33,732 bases of DNA from Nitrososphaeraceae archaeon (GTDB taxonomy: Archaea > Thermoproteota > Nitrososphaeria > Nitrososphaerales > Nitrososphaeraceae): positions 1 to 33,732 of the forward strand of contig WHTU01000037.1 of NCBI GenBank assembly GCA_009377575.1, read 5' to 3'. Shown piece after piece: positions 24,241 through 32,161 of the stretch (position 1 is the first letter of the stretch; the number at the start of each line of letters is the position of its first letter). The position numbers and the translations under genes were made by a program. The notes beneath the pieces are model-generated. The model did no database searches. It was not told the DNA's origin and saw only the letters and a list, made by a program, of their open reading frames with translations.

Positions 24241-24771
24241 AAAACCATATCACAGTTGATCAACAGAAAGTGCACAAAACGCCTTCCCCTTTTTTATAGT
24301 TAAAATAGATTTTCTGGGTCAAATTCTTGCTGAACAGGAAGGTATACGTGGTAAGTTGGGTTATCTAGGACACATCTTCAGATAAATCAGGTGACTCTTT
24401 CAAGTTATACATGTAATTTTATTTCAGACTGGCTGACTTAAGAGTAATCATTATCAAGAATGGTAACTGCGGATTGGCAAATTACAAATTTAGGTTCGCG
24501 CGAACTTAATTTTGAACTAAATTAATTGAAACCTCTCATATACTTTTACGTGGACAACCAACAGATCTTCAAACAATCTTAATCATACGTATTTTTTTGA
24601 GTAATTTACTAAATTATTCTTTGAAAGCTTCCTGGCAAAAAATAATATTCAAGCATTTAACCTCCAATTAGATCTACTGCAGATGCATACTATTTGACTA
24701 TCAGTCAAAGCATCATCGACTTCATTATCCGTTATATAACATTTAAATCGTATCTTAGACTGTTTATCTTA
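24241..24771. other. Gene-free stretch with a GC-rich palindrome and promoter
   Basis: No gene-like frame is seen. A perfect palindrome GTTCGCGCGAAC lies at 24494-24505. The TATA region of the secreted protein (TTATATAACATTTAAAT, about 24732-24748) is at the right end. Confidence 0.45.
24494..24505. promoter_or_regulatory. GC-rich perfect palindrome (possible operator)
   Basis: GTTCGCGCGAAC is a perfect 12-base palindrome. It extends to 18 bases with one mismatched pair (TAgGTTCGCGCGAACtTA). It stands out sharply in otherwise AT-rich intergenic DNA. Confidence 0.45.
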
Positions 24772-25212
24772 ATGAATCGAACATTTTTGATTGCATTAAC
24801 TTTAGCATTGTCTTTGGGACTAATGACCTTTGTTTCAACAGGCATAAGTCCTTCGTACGGACAACAAAACCAGTCGAGTAATACGACATCAACTCAACCT
24901 CAACAAAACCAGACGACGGAAATTGAGAGTGCCAGTGAAATTGAAAATATGACGGCTGGCAATATACCGGTACTCGGAAATGAGACCGATATTGAAAGCC
25001 AAAATGATACCTCTATAACAGAAGGATTGCAAAAAGAACAGTTAACGACTGATACTAATACGACTAACAATCAGACTGAATCAGGAGGTAACCAGACTCA
25101 AACAACAGCAAATCAGACTGAATCAGGAGGTAACCAGACTCAAAAAGGCCCTCTAGAGCAAATAGGTGAAGCGATTAGCGGTATATTTGGAGGAGGAAAC
25201 CAGTCTAATTAG
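24772..25212 (+). CDS. Secreted Asn/Gln/Thr-rich protein with sequon repeats
   Basis: I chose ATG 24772 (MNRTFLIALTLALSLGLMTF) over the upstream in-frame codon at 24694. A clean signal peptide begins there, ending near ISPSYGQQ, and a TATA element lies about 25-35 bases upstream. The mature part is a low-complexity chain with many N-x-T/S sequons (NQT, NTT, NQS) that would be N-glycosylated in archaea. A 14-residue repeat (NQTESGGNQTQTTA) is present in about 1.8 copies. A short amphipathic C-terminal segment (LEQIGEAISGIFGGG) ends the protein. It is probably a cell-surface or matrix glycoprotein; its exact role is unknown. Confidence 0.72.
   Translation: MNRTFLIALTLALSLGLMTFVSTGISPSYGQQNQSSNTTSTQPQQNQTTEIESASEIENMTAGNIPVLGNETDIESQNDTSITEGLQKEQLTTDTNTTNNQTESGGNQTQTTANQTESGGNQTQKGPLEQIGEAISGIFGGGNQSN
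25069..25144 (+). repeat. In-frame 42-base tandem repeat in the secreted protein
   Basis: A 34-base identical block at 25069-25102 recurs at 25111-25144 (period 42 bases, 14 codons). It encodes the NQTESGGNQTQ unit. Unequal recombination here would change the number of sequons. Confidence 0.8.
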
Positions 25213-25293
25213 ATTTTTTTCCCTTATTCATTTTTCTTTATTTCTAGGATTTTAGATAAATATTCAATTCTTGCTAGAATAGAACATTATCCA

Positions 25294-25467
25294 TTAGTGC
25301 TGCTTTATTTTCATATATATCCACACTCCTGCACCAATTATTATTACTAGGATAATCAAGCCTACAAATATGGGCGCAAGTACTTTGACAAGTAATACTA
25401 ACAGAAATATTATCACCAATAAGACAGTTATTCCAATGATTACAATCGCGATTGTCCCAAGAGCCAA
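25294..25467 (-). CDS. Two-helix membrane mini-protein
   Basis: A 57-residue protein with a TTG start at 25467, preceded by AAGGTAGT. Two long hydrophobic helices (GTIAIVIIGITVLLVIIFLL and IFVGLIILVIIIGAGVWIYM) are joined by a short LVKVLAP turn, and the chain ends in a basic tail KIKQH. It is almost entirely membrane-embedded. No family is recognised. It sits between the secreted protein and nadE on the opposite strand. Confidence 0.6.
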   Translation of the reverse strand: MALGTIAIVIIGITVLLVIIFLLVLLVKVLAPIFVGLIILVIIIGAGVWIYMKIKQH

Positions 25468-25532
25468 CTAACTACCTTTTTACAATACCCGAAATGACTT
25501 AAAAATTCTTCATGGTCTAATTATTTCTGATC

Positions 25533-26396
25533 ATGAAATATATAATGGTTATTTCAATTCCTGTATCACGAATTATGGATGATAAACGCAAGCGCAAGAT
25601 TATACGATCTATCACACAATTCATCAAATCAGAAATTCGAACTAGGAAATCCAACGGATTAATAATAGGAATGAGTGGAGGAATCGATTCTTCAGTAGCT
25701 GCCTGGCTCGGTGTCAAAGCACTCGGGACGGAGAGAGTTTTTGGCTTGATCTTACCAGATTCATCAGTAACACCAAGAAAAGATACCAAGGATGCAGAGG
25801 AACTTGCACAGAAACTAAAAATCAGATACAAAGTTATCGAGGTGGGGAAATCGAAGAACCAGCTCCTAAGGCATCTTCCAAAAAATAAATTAGCCAAGGC
25901 AAATTTTTTAGTTAGACTAAGAATGTCTATCTTGTATTATTACGCAGCCCTAATGAACAGACTCGTATTAGGTACAGGTGACAAAAGTGAGCTACGGCTA
26001 GGATACTTTACAAAGTACGGTGACGCCGCTGTCGATCTAATGCCGCTTGGCGACCTTTATAAAACTGAAGTACGAGAACTCGCCGATTTCATGCAAATTC
26101 CTTCGAAGATATCCAGAAAGAAAAGTAGTGCTAGATTGTGGAAAGGTCAAACGACAGAAGGTGAAATCGGATTAGCATATGAGAAGATCGACTCTATACT
26201 TATGCAATTTGAAAACTTGCAAGAGGGGAAAAGGAAAGTTCCAAATGTACGACTGCAAAGCTTCGACAACGTTTATACTGGCACCAACGGACGACGCAAA
26301 CCCGAGTACAGTGGAGCAGATGTTAAGCGAGTTTTAGCAATTATTGAAAGAAACGGACATAAACTTACTCCGGCTCCTATCTGTAGAATTAGGTAG
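25533..26396 (+). CDS. nadE: NH3-dependent NAD+ synthetase
   Basis: A 287-residue enzyme that amidates deamido-NAD+ to NAD+ using ammonia and ATP, the last step of NAD synthesis. The P-loop SGGIDSS (48-54) activates the substrate with ATP. Other family blocks are LGTGDKSELRLGYFTKYGD, DLMPLGDLYKTEVRELA and SARLWKGQTTEGEIG. There is no glutaminase domain, so free ammonia is the donor, which suits an ammonia oxidiser. The start could be ATG 25533 or the later ATG at MDDKRKRK (residue 15). A TATA-like CTTAAAAATTC lies about 30 bases upstream. Confidence 0.95.
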   Translation: MKYIMVISIPVSRIMDDKRKRKIIRSITQFIKSEIRTRKSNGLIIGMSGGIDSSVAAWLGVKALGTERVFGLILPDSSVTPRKDTKDAEELAQKLKIRYKVIEVGKSKNQLLRHLPKNKLAKANFLVRLRMSILYYYAALMNRLVLGTGDKSELRLGYFTKYGDAAVDLMPLGDLYKTEVRELADFMQIPSKISRKKSSARLWKGQTTEGEIGLAYEKIDSILMQFENLQEGKRKVPNVRLQSFDNVYTGTNGRRKPEYSGADVKRVLAIIERNGHKLTPAPICRIR

Positions 26397-26500
26397 GTAA
26401 GCATATGCAAAGCTCCTTCTCCAGATCTTAGAAATACTAATGCCTTTTGATGAATACTACTTGTGCTAGTATACTGCACCCTCATAATAGTATCATCTCA

Positions 26501-26902
26501 TTATTGTTTCGTTCTATACTCACCACGAATTTGATATACTACTACCCCAAATAATGTAAATGCCCCAACTATAGCCGCTATAAAGGCTGCCATAAATACA
26601 CTGGTTGCAATCTGGGCTAATTCAACAGTTACACTAGCTGTAAAAATAGCATAAACCAGAATAATGAATCCAATTAATGCGAATAAGCCCATTAGTATTG
26701 CTCTATTATTATTTGATATCCTGATGGATTCAGAAAGAGATTTGTTATTCTCGTCGGCCTTATCGTGTGTTGAAGTAAGTTTCCCTACAATTTTATCTTT
26801 GAAATTCGTTATATTGGACGACTCGGATTTCTTGCTGGTATTACCAGGTTGAAAATCATGCTGTTCATCGGTATTATCATTCAACTTTTCTGGATCGCTC
26901 AT
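26501..26902 (-). CDS. Membrane protein with a disordered N-terminus and two helices
   Basis: A 133-residue protein from ATG at 26902. The N-terminal half (1-65) is polar and disordered (KLNDNTDEQHDFQPGNTSKK). Two helices follow at about 68-88 (AILMGLFALIGFIILVYAIF) and 100-123 (ATSVFMAAFIAAIVGAFTLF), with a short basic tail GEYRTKQ. It resembles small anchor proteins whose soluble tail faces the cytosol. No domain is recognised. Confidence 0.65.
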   Translation of the reverse strand: MSDPEKLNDNTDEQHDFQPGNTSKKSESSNITNFKDKIVGKLTSTHDKADENNKSLSESIRISNNNRAILMGLFALIGFIILVYAIFTASVTVELAQIATSVFMAAFIAAIVGAFTLFGVVVYQIRGEYRTKQ

Positions 26903-27031
26903 TTTATAATACCATTATTTGCTGGCGTACTATTAGTATCTTTGCTGAAAAATGAAAACACTTCTGGTGTTGGTGGTCCCATTGTTCTCAAATTAGCATG
27001 ATTTCATTGTTGGACATTTTCCTTTAAAGTC

Positions 27032-27376
27032 CTACGTAACTATTGGAAATCTGAGAGTAGACTTAATCAACCTTACAATAGGAATGTAAATGCATTGAGG
27101 ATTGGTACCTACAGCATCTACAAAGCCATAACAACTGGTCATTTTATTCAGTTCCACAAATTTCTTATTTGGCTTTTCGTTAATAATATTATAATGAGCA
27201 ACAATACCGCCGACTAAACCAGTGTGAATAAAGAGTATTTCTTTATCATGATAAGTTATATGATAGAGTTGTGCTAGAATAGCCATAAAGGATTGTGAAG
27301 TGTATAGTATAACATTTAACATTTCATTCAAATTCTCATATTCTAAATAGGTAGTAAACCATTCACTTTGGGACAA
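27032..27376 (-). CDS. Small unknown protein (possible sensor-type fold)
   Basis: A 114-residue protein with a TTG start at 27376. Predicted helices (EYENLNEMLNVILYTSQSFM) are followed by strands (ITYHDKEILFIHTGLVGGIV, CIYIPIVRLIKSTLRF). It has two cysteines and no signal peptide or membrane helix. I recognise no family. The gene lies between the membrane protein and Mn catalase, on the same strand as both. Confidence 0.5.
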   Translation of the reverse strand: MSQSEWFTTYLEYENLNEMLNVILYTSQSFMAILAQLYHITYHDKEILFIHTGLVGGIVAHYNIINEKPNKKFVELNKMTSCYGFVDAVGTNPQCIYIPIVRLIKSTLRFPIVT

Positions 27377-27500
27377 TGTATAGGTATTCCTTAGATACTT
27401 GCATATTTTGCGTTATTGACCATAATACTAATCCATGAGTGCATCTAAAAAGAAGAAAGTTGTCCATGGCGTCCAAGCTATTTCTCGTTACTGTCTTTTC

Positions 27501-28400
27501 TTACCCTGCCCTCTGAGCTTGTTGTACCATCTTCCTTAGTTCCGAATCCAATCCCGGTGAGAACTCTTCTGGAGCTTCTGGAAACAGTGGTGTGTCAGCG
27601 CCTTCTGGAAAACCTTCCAACACTTCAAGTGTTCCTCCATCATCAAACGGTGAATCTCCTTTGAATATCTTGGCCATCCCAGTTGGCTCTCCATTGTTTG
27701 CAAAGGTCCACATTGTATTGTGTAAATTCTTTCCTTCTAATTCTTTAACCTCAGGCATATTATCTGTATTAATTTGAGGAACAGGTAACGCTTTTCCCCA
27801 ATTGACACCTAGTGTTTCAAGGGCTTTTGTAAACACCTTTTCGTGAACTAGATCTCGTACAATCAAGTAAGATACTGTAGCTCTGAATGCTTTATTATTG
27901 CTCATCTCATATAGTCTACACTTTTGAAGTCTACCTGTTGCCTCAAGCATAAGGTTGTACAACATATTCAAAACAAGATTTCCACTATCATATATGTAAG
28001 ATGCTGACCATGGATTCCCAGCAGCATCAACTGGTCTAGCACTCTGTGCCGCGACTAGGAAGTGATGGATATTTGGTGAATCAAGAGCTACTGATAATGG
28101 TAAGTCGTCAGGTTGAGTAGTAGAATTTGATGCACCGTCAAGTAGCATATTAATTGTATTTGTAATTTGTTCTACATGTCCCATTTCCTCTGTTGCTATA
28201 CTTCTCAACAAATCCTGATACGCTGTTGCATCCCCTCGAAAATTCATATTCTGAAAAAAGTATTGCATCATGGTTCTCATTTCTCCAAACTGGCCCCCGA
28301 GACCCTCTTGTAATGCTTGAGCAGCTTTTGGATCAGGTCGGTCTGAAGGAGGTATTGGATGTGGAATTCTTTGTAGTGATAAAAACATATTTGTATTCAT
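27501..28400 (-). CDS. Manganese catalase
   Basis: A 299-residue non-heme catalase that dismutates hydrogen peroxide at a dimanganese centre in a four-helix bundle. Expected ligands are visible: E40 (GQFGEMRTMMQYFFQN), E71/E72 and H75 (SIATEEMGHVEQITN), E153 (YNLMLEATGRLQKCRLYEM) and H186 (YLIVRDLVHEKVFTKALE). The C-terminal GDSPFDDGGTLEVLEGFPEG segment is also typical. It is cytosolic. Mn catalases are scattered in archaea; this one supports peroxide defence, an otherwise weak point of ammonia-oxidising archaea. It is followed on the same strand by an unknown small gene. Confidence 0.94.
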   Translation of the reverse strand: MNTNMFLSLQRIPHPIPPSDRPDPKAAQALQEGLGGQFGEMRTMMQYFFQNMNFRGDATAYQDLLRSIATEEMGHVEQITNTINMLLDGASNSTTQPDDLPLSVALDSPNIHHFLVAAQSARPVDAAGNPWSASYIYDSGNLVLNMLYNLMLEATGRLQKCRLYEMSNNKAFRATVSYLIVRDLVHEKVFTKALETLGVNWGKALPVPQINTDNMPEVKELEGKNLHNTMWTFANNGEPTGMAKIFKGDSPFDDGGTLEVLEGFPEGADTPLFPEAPEEFSPGLDSELRKMVQQAQRAG

Positions 28401-28585
28401 GAACGATAATCTAACAAACTACTTAATGATTGCATGAAAGAATAGCCATTAAATGGAACCTAATGTAATACGTCTAATCGGATGGTGATATGAATTCCAA
28501 ACGTTCGCCTTTTTCTATAGGTCAACTAAGATACTTCCAGAGGAATCAAAAGATCTTGTTTAGTTTGAGTGGGCTAGACGTGGGT

Positions 28586-29260
28586 TCATTCCTTTTGGTC
28601 TTTTGCTTTATTTTCGTCGTCATAATCGTTATTTGACATTATCCATTGTTTCTGCCTGAAAAACCAAAATAGGAAGACCGCCATAACAATCATCGTGATA
28701 ACGACGATCATAAACCCCAAGGGTATGTTACTTATGTTTGTTAGATCTAACCCGTTCATGCCATAAATGCCAGTAATAAGAGTTAATGGCAGTATGATGG
28801 CTGTAAAGATTGTAAGAGTTCTCATGGTGTCATTCATTTGCATAGATAGTTTAGCTATATACAAGTCACGTGTGGAGTTAATTGTGTCACGAACTGATTC
28901 AACCAGATCTATTAAATGATAACTGTCATCGCACGCAATGTGCAAATATTTGATTTCACCGTTGTCCTGCTCTGTATGTGTAAGAAAGTTCATAATGTCT
29001 CTTGCCTGCCAGAAATGCCGCCGTAGTAGTATTATCTGTCTTGTAAGTGCATCTAATTGTTCAAGGATTTTCTTCGTTGCTCTTTTTTGCAGCGATCTCT
29101 GTCCAAAATCGGAAATGGTTAACTCTACCGATGTAAGTAATTGTTCGTATCTGCTAGTTATTTCGGTTAGAATATTGTAATACAAAGCATCAACCGTTGC
29201 TTCCATTACCTTCTTGTTTTTTGTTCGAAAAAGTAATTTTATGTTTGTCAACAAGTCCAC
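28586..29260 (-). CDS. corA: CorA-type Mg2+/divalent cation channel, C-terminal part
   Basis: A 224-residue frame with a GTG start at 29260. It covers the long stalk helix and the two membrane helices of CorA: the signature GMN follows the first (ILPLTLITGIYGMNGLDL), and the second is GFMIVVITMIVMAVFLFWFF. A basic tail ends the chain. Full CorA proteins have about 320-350 residues. The missing N-terminal cytosolic domain is present upstream but split by a stop and two frameshifts (see 29261-29549). The stalk and pore alone might still insert in the membrane; normal gating is unlikely. It may be a pseudogene or an assembly artefact. Confidence 0.8.
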   Translation of the reverse strand: MDLLTNIKLLFRTKNKKVMEATVDALYYNILTEITSRYEQLLTSVELTISDFGQRSLQKRATKKILEQLDALTRQIILLRRHFWQARDIMNFLTHTEQDNGEIKYLHIACDDSYHLIDLVESVRDTINSTRDLYIAKLSMQMNDTMRTLTIFTAIILPLTLITGIYGMNGLDLTNISNIPLGFMIVVITMIVMAVFLFWFFRQKQWIMSNNDYDDENKAKDQKE

Positions 29261-29549
29261 CTTATCAGAATGTATAGTTATGAGCCACTCTCGTCCATGA
29301 AAGAGATAGATACTCTCAGTAATTAAATCTTCAAAGTCTTGTACCTTATATCAAATATGATAGTAATTTTGTGATTATCTAGGACCCGAATCTGGGGTTT
29401 CTTTGATTGTGCAATAACGCCTCTACGGCGGATCTATCTAGATCAAAGATTTTCTTGATCTCAGATATTTCTGATGGATCTGGATTGATAATATCTACCC
29501 ACAACTTGACTCAATTCTTAGTGTCTTCCTTTGTGCCATCATATTTCAC
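29261..29549 (-). pseudogene. corA: Broken N-terminal domain of CorA
   Basis: Three minus-strand frames in order give the CorA N-terminal domain. Frame one has KLWVDIINPDPSEISEIKKI and FDLDRSAVEALLHNQRNPRF, with an in-frame TGA at 29511-29513 near its start. Frame two has VLDNHKITIIFDIRYK. Frame three has QDFEDLITESIYLFHGREWL and ITIHSDKVDLL, which runs straight into the frame of the downstream part. Frameshifts lie near 29390 and 29343. The piecewise match to the family order is clear. Confidence 0.72.
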
Positions 29550-29767
29550 TTAGTTTTCATTGTATGCAATGGACGTTTGCATATGTGTATACTCAAATAT
29601 AATGAGAATTAAACCAGTTAGAAGATTTGTTCTGGTCATTATATAGCTTTTTCATCTCATCACTTTTTGGTCCAGCTTACGAAGAGATTGGATACTTTTC
29701 TAGACGTACATAATTAATCACACCTAATATCGTTATTAAGAATATTGTACTAGTGATAGTATAACAA

Positions 29768-30271
29768 ATGGTAGAAATTGAAAAGCTCCAAGAGAAGTTA
29801 GGTGAAGCGCTAGGGTTAGAGATGGCTGCTCAGAAGGCAGTAGAAGAATTAGGCTCTAAGGGATTGTTGGACAAGAATGGAATGCTAGTACAACTGCAAA
29901 AAATGCAATCGCAAGCTGGTAATCATCAGTCAAAGCTTGAAGAAACAGTCCGGAATTTGGCAGACGTTAGTGAGGAACTTGATTCGTCAAAAATTCAACA
30001 AGTTGCACAAGAGACAGCTCAAAAGTGTTCAAGTATGATGCAGACTTATTTGGGACAAGATCCAGATTCTTCCGAAGCAATAGAATTCCTATGTCTTGCA
30101 GAAGGCGGAGAAGTAACTCATTATGAAGTATTAGCTGCGATATCTAAAAAGCTTAATGGTAAGATCAAAAATAATAGAAAGTTATCAACTACTGTGAACT
30201 CTATCCTACGGGAAGAAAAAAGACATCTTGCCTTATGCATAAAATTAGCGAAGCAAACTGCTACAAAATAA
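29768..30271 (+). CDS. Ferritin-like four-helix protein (DUF892/YciE-type)
   Basis: A 167-residue all-helical protein from ATG 29768. It has four helices: EKLGEALGLEMAAQKAVEEL (E13/E18); a long second helix around KLEETVRNLADVSEEL; a third with GGEVTHYEVLAAI (E115, H118); and a fourth with ILREEKRHLALCIKLA (E150, H153). The E-x2-H pairs in the last two helices fit a di-iron ferritin-like centre. The size and stress-gene context suggest a DUF892/YciE-like protein, possibly for iron storage or peroxide protection. The second-helix ligands are less clear, so metal binding is inferred. Confidence 0.6.
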   Translation: MVEIEKLQEKLGEALGLEMAAQKAVEELGSKGLLDKNGMLVQLQKMQSQAGNHQSKLEETVRNLADVSEELDSSKIQQVAQETAQKCSSMMQTYLGQDPDSSEAIEFLCLAEGGEVTHYEVLAAISKKLNGKIKNNRKLSTTVNSILREEKRHLALCIKLAKQTATK

Positions 30272-30403
30272 TGTAGCAGTGATATGAGAGTGAATTTGTG
30301 GGGCAGTCTTTTTTCCTTTTATTCCTTCGAATATTTTTCTCTGCTCTTTCATTAATTTCTCCGCTTCCTGTGGAGCAACCTTATTCATTAGCCATTGTAA
30401 CAT
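30245..30403 (-). CDS. Possible small protein, overlapping the previous gene tail-to-tail
   Basis: A 52-codon frame from ATG 30403 (starts MLQWLMNKVAPQEAEKLMKE, continuing QRKIFEGIKGKK). The helical charged section looks protein-like, but the last 13 residues overlap the end of the ferritin-like gene and look like antisense. It could be a degraded gene. Support is weak. Confidence 0.28.
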   Translation of the reverse strand: MLQWLMNKVAPQEAEKLMKEQRKIFEGIKGKKTAPQIHSHITATLFCSSLLR

Positions 30404-30861
30404 TTCTTGATTTCTTTCCTCCTCTTCTTTCGATTGAGGGCTTCCAATATACCATAGCTAAGTTAGACCATCAACGTGTCATATAAATCGTAAAAATTCC
30501 GACTGCCAATTCTCAATGTTTCTCTCATATTTCTTGCCATGAATTCTGGTAGTAAAGCAGTAGTACCAATGTCGTACAATTGCACCGCTGAATAAGATTA
30601 GTTATTCAAATATCCATACTTTTTCAATACGGATCGATTGCTTATTTTCATATTAGCTTAGACTAGTTGCGGTCCATATAGTTTTATAGCCAAATATCTA
30701 AATAGGAGTCAGACTAGTATTTCACAGTTCTTCATTTAAGACAGACTACAAGAATCAAGCCCGAGATTAACGCTTTTATCTAATAGTGAGTCTAGATATC
30801 TTATGAGCCTAGTAATCCTCCTTTGGACGAGCAAATTAAATGTAATTATGCAAAATGGCCC

Positions 30862-30887
30862 ACTTTGTAATTATCCAATTACAAAGT
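30862..30887. promoter_or_regulatory. Perfect 11-base inverted repeat upstream of tfb
   Basis: ACTTTGTAATT (30862-30872) and AATTACAAAGT (30877-30887) form a perfect palindrome with a 4-base centre ATCC. It lies about 50 bases upstream of the tfb TATA box and 79 bases from the ATG, a position suited to activation or repression of tfb. Confidence 0.58.
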
Positions 30888-30935
30888 TTGCGTTGTTGAC
30901 CAGATAACTCAAGTAGTTACACTATAAACATAGTT

Positions 30936-30947
30936 GTTTTATAAAAC
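30936..30947 (+). promoter_or_regulatory. TATA box of tfb
   Basis: GTTTTATAAAAC, itself palindromic, is centred about 25 bases upstream of the ATG at 30966. That implies a leaderless or nearly leaderless transcript. Confidence 0.6.
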
Positions 30948-30965
30948 CGGAATTATTATCTGATT

Positions 30966-31955
30966 ATGAAATCGCAGCGTAATTCCCTTTCCTTATTGTA
31001 CCCAGACCACAAACAAGGTCATTTTACCGAGCAACAAAGAGTAGGTAATGAGATTGTCGAGGTCAGTAGATCTGCCTCACAGCCAATTTGTTCTTCATGT
31101 AGGTCAAAGGCGGTGATCTTCGATGATTTGACAGGAGAAATTGTTTGTACTCAATGTGGTATGGTTATTTCAGAAAGACAAATGACCTTGGAAAAGGCAT
31201 TCAAATCCAATGACCCAACGGGCATGCCGTTTTCTCTTGCTTATCCTGATAAGGGACTATCCACTGTAATCACCAATTTAAATACAGACGCGGCTGGTAC
31301 ATTATTGAATAACGATCAGATAACCAATGTAAACAAAATTAGATACTACAATAAACTTTCAGATAGTAAAAATCACACCAGAAACTTAAAGAATGCCTTT
31401 GTTGTTATGGCTACGATCAAAGACAAACTTACTCTTACAGACCCTATAATAGAAAGAGCAGCATATTATTATCGCAAAACTCTCGAGAGCAAGTTGATTA
31501 AAGGAAGATCTATCAAAGAAATGGTAGTTGCTTCAGTATATGCTGCATGTAAGGAAATGGACATCCCAAGAAGATTAGAAGATATATCCGTAGCAGCAAA
31601 CGCTGACAACATATTTGCCGGAAGATGTTTCAGGACTATTGCAAAAGAGTTGAGCATTAGTTCTTCAATTGTAGACGCAGCGCGCTATATGTCAAAGGTA
31701 GCAGCCAACGCTGATGTTAGCCAAAAGACATACAGAACTGCACTTGATATGTTGGACGTAGTAAAGAAGAATCCTATCTCTTATGGCAAGGATCCAAAAG
31801 CACTTGCAACTGCTTCTTTGTATGTCGCCTGTCTGGTTGAAGAACAAGACAAAGTTAGTCAAACAAGAGTAGCACAAGCCGGGGGAATAAGTGTAGTTAC
31901 GTTACGAAAAAGGGTTTTAGATATCTCAAAGCTATTCCCTGAGATACAGAAATAG
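30966..31955 (+). CDS. tfb: Transcription initiation factor TFB
   Basis: A 329-residue archaeal homologue of TFIIB that bridges TBP-bound promoter DNA and RNA polymerase. The N-terminal zinc ribbon has C42, C45, C61 and C64 (ICSSCRSKAV, EIVCTQCGMVISERQ). The B-reader/linker region follows (KAFKSNDPTGMPFSLAYPDK). Two cyclin repeats come next: about 130-220 (RAAYYYRKTLESKLIKGRSI) and about 225-325 (TASLYVACLVEEQDKVSQTR, ending SKLFPEIQK). Ammonia-oxidising archaea carry many TFB copies that specialise by condition. This solitary copy, with its own palindrome upstream, is probably one of the specialised ones. Confidence 0.95.
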   Translation: MKSQRNSLSLLYPDHKQGHFTEQQRVGNEIVEVSRSASQPICSSCRSKAVIFDDLTGEIVCTQCGMVISERQMTLEKAFKSNDPTGMPFSLAYPDKGLSTVITNLNTDAAGTLLNNDQITNVNKIRYYNKLSDSKNHTRNLKNAFVVMATIKDKLTLTDPIIERAAYYYRKTLESKLIKGRSIKEMVVASVYAACKEMDIPRRLEDISVAANADNIFAGRCFRTIAKELSISSSIVDAARYMSKVAANADVSQKTYRTALDMLDVVKKNPISYGKDPKALATASLYVACLVEEQDKVSQTRVAQAGGISVVTLRKRVLDISKLFPEIQK

Positions 31956-32161
31956 GAAATTAGAAAAGCTAAAGCAGACATTTCATTGAGTAGTGCCATT
32001 CAATACTCGGATTGTAGGCTGGTTCTCATCTTAATTCAACTCAATACCTAGGGCTTACTGCCTCAATTGGTCAAATTTTTTTACCGTAAAGCTTTGTTTC
32101 TTCTAGCAGTAAATCTACATCAAACCGCTAAATAGTAAGCTGCATACGAAAGGATGAAAAC

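Larger units (their letters stand above)
30404..30965. other. Gene-free upstream region of tfb
   Basis: No credible gene. It contains the inverted repeat at 30862-30887 and the TATA box at 30936-30947. The 9-mer TGTAATTAT occurs twice (30841 and 30866). Confidence 0.45.
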
